From JAVKSL01 sp050744225 (GTDB lineage: Bacteria; Actinomycetota; Acidimicrobiia; Acidimicrobiales; JAJPHD01): a stretch of 64,000 bases of DNA. The notes beneath the pieces were generated by a model, which had not been told where the DNA came from, ran no database searches, and worked only from the letters and a program-made list of their open reading frames with translations. The stretch is taken from positions 70,229 to 134,228 of the forward strand of contig JBOGGT010000076.1 in assembly GCA_050744225.1 (NCBI GenBank). Reading direction: 5' to 3'. Below are positions 62,818-64,000 of this stretch, piece after piece; within the stretch, counting starts at the first letter, position 1; each line of letters opens with the position of its first letter. The translations under genes and the position numbers were made by a program.

Positions 62818-64000
62818 ATCCTGGCGGGGCGCCTGAGTCCGGCGGCCTCGCTGTCACGGGCGGCCTTGGCGAGCACCTCGGCTACCTGCCGGCGGACTTC
62901 CGCCTCGTCCCAGCCCAGCTCGCCTGCCACCAGCGCCGCGACCCGAGGGGCGGCCTGCACGGCGGCCAGGCGGTCCCGATAGAGGGCATTGGTCCGGCGA
63001 ACCAGGATGTCGTTCAGGGTCTGGGCCATCTCGTGACGAACTGCGTAGATCGCCTCGGCGGCCAAGAATGCCAGCCCCTCCACTAGCGGTCCTCCCAGCT
63101 CTGGGTCCTCCTTTACCATCGCCAGCACCGTGGTTGCCTCGCCGCCGTATCGGCCGACCAGGTGGTCCAGGGTTGCTGGATCGGTTCCAAGGCGCTGGGC
63201 TGCACCCGGGTCGCGCAGCTCAGCCAGTCCAGTCGATCCCCAGAGGCGCAACGCGGCCGTCGGGCAGCGTCGCATGCGCCTCGACACCTGACCTGAGTCG
63301 ATCCGGCGCACCACCATGTCGACCGTTTCGGCAGCCATCCTGCGGTAGGTGGTTAGCTTGCCGCCGGTGACGGTGACCAGGCCGGCGGGCGAGACCGTGA
63401 CCCGGTGATGGCGGGAGAGGTCCGCCGTGCGAGCCGAGGAGGCATCGGGGTCGGCCAGGAGAGGGCGCAGGCCTGCCCATACGCCGGAGATGTCCTGCGC
63501 CGACAGAGGGTCTTTGACCGAGGCATTCAGGGCGAGCAGCAAATAATCGACATCGTCTCGGGTAGCCCTCGGTTCGTCGAGCGAGCCCCGGTAGTCGGTG
63601 TCGGTGGTTCCGACGTAGACCTGCTCGCCCCAGGGAATCACAAAGATTGACCGCTTGTCGCCGGGACCGGGCAGCACTGCGGCCATGTCGCAGGGCAGCC
63701 GGCTCGCTGGTACCGTGATGTGGATGCCCTTCGCCGGTCGCAGGCGAGGCGGCACGGCGCCCGGCGGTCCGGTTCCGCCGGGGATGCGTGCGCCGGTCCG
63801 ATCCGCCGGGCCTTGCCCATCGCCAACGCCGCCGCCGACGGGGTCATCGGCACCCCCTCCGGAGGAGGCACCGGTGGCGGTGGGGGTCGGATTGGCGAAC
63901 CCCGCGGCAACGGTACGAAGCAACCGCGCGGCGTAGCTTGGTCGAGCGCTGCGGCTGGAACCCGCCGGCGCCGCCGGGTCGCCGCCCCGCCACGCCCCGC
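62814..64000 (-). CDS. glpD: Glycerol-3-phosphate dehydrogenase GlpD, 5'-truncated by the window edge
   Basis: The C-terminal 395 residues are visible; the N-terminal FAD domain lies beyond 64000, and the frame is open to the edge. Contains LRPAKGIHITVP, FVIPWGEQVYVGTTDTDYRG and TVTGGKLTTYRRMA, all typical, and the C-terminal helical domain. Residues before RPAKG are an unusual 50-residue Gly/Pro/Ala/Asp-rich insert where most GlpD have a short loop. Membrane-associated, feeding electrons to menaquinone. Confidence 0.88.
   Translation of the reverse strand, partial: GAWRGGDPAAPAGSSRSARPSYAARLLRTVAAGFANPTPTATGASSGGGADDPVGGGVGDGQGPADRTGARIPGGTGPPGAVPPRLRPAKGIHITVPASRLPCDMAAVLPGPGDKRSIFVIPWGEQVYVGTTDTDYRGSLDEPRATRDDVDYLLLALNASVKDPLSAQDISGVWAGLRPLLADPDASSARTADLSRHHRVTVSPAGLVTVTGGKLTTYRRMAAETVDMVVRRIDSGQVSRRMRRCPTAALRLWGSTGLAELRDPGAAQRLGTDPATLDHLVGRYGGEATTVLAMVKEDPELGGPLVEGLAFLAAEAIYAVRHEMAQTLNDILVRRTNALYRDRLAAVQAAPRVAALVAGELGWDEAEVRRQVAEVLAKAARDSEAAGLRRPARM

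Noticed and set aside
1..64000. tRNA or rRNA genes
   Set aside because: No stretch with a tRNA cloverleaf pattern (GGTTCRANTCC arm) or rRNA sequence was recognised in the gaps; a dedicated scan was not possible.

Overview
The window is high-GC, gene-dense DNA from the chromosome of an aerobic actinobacterium, most likely of the Acidimicrobiia type. That placement rests on gene content and is an inference. The main signs are the alaS-ruvX-mltG-aroE cluster, menaquinone genes, an actinobacterial respiratory chain (ctaC/D/F and ctaE-qcrC-qcrA-qcrB), a DUF3817 membrane protein, and heme genes of the coproporphyrin type. No rRNA, tRNA, complete IS element or CRISPR array was recognised. No gap longer than about 300 bases lacks a gene or a riboswitch.

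Layout. 0-6.3 kb: menF-menG (minus), then a cobalamin riboswitch driving a lipoprotein and an ECF importer (ecfT, fused ecfA, S component). 6.4-14 kb: aldo/keto reductase, a radical SAM protein with a CCAEP tail, and alaS-ruvX-mltG-aroE. 14-21 kb: accessory genes, namely an LprI-like protein, a Tat-exported flavin oxidase, uppP, a peroxiredoxin-like protein, an amber-interrupted ligC, a fused VapB/PIN remnant and an acyl-CoA dehydrogenase. 21-33 kb: nirBD, an SCP2 protein, ctaC-ctaD-ctaF, an aminotransferase, ygfZ, a Nudix protein and small membrane proteins. 33-37 kb: ctaE-qcrC-qcrA-qcrB (minus). 37-46 kb: helD, hemE-cpfC-hemY, ku, lnt. 46-51 kb: brkB-like, gtrA and a metal ABC importer. 51-57.6 kb: nurA-herA-mre11-rad50. 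57.6-64 kb: an ABC-2 exporter, glpK, a flavin oxidase and a glpD that runs off the right edge.

Functional picture. Electrons reach menaquinone (GlpD here; menaquinone made with MenF and MenG), then the bc complex and the aa3-type oxidase, both encoded here. HemE, CpfC and HemY supply the heme. The DNA-repair content is notable: an archaeal-style NurA-HerA-Mre11-Rad50 end-resection operon, Ku, and a damaged LigC. Many operon genes overlap by 4 bases (ATGA, GTGA, TTGA), and aroE seems to use CTG in the same arrangement.

Two patterns run through the window. First, many conserved enzymes carry in-frame tandem-repeat linkers (units of 9-18 bp coding for Gly/Ala/Ser/Pro). Second, at least thirteen genes begin 6-8 bases after a TANNNT -10 element, which implies leaderless transcripts. 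The second pattern was used to choose several start codons.
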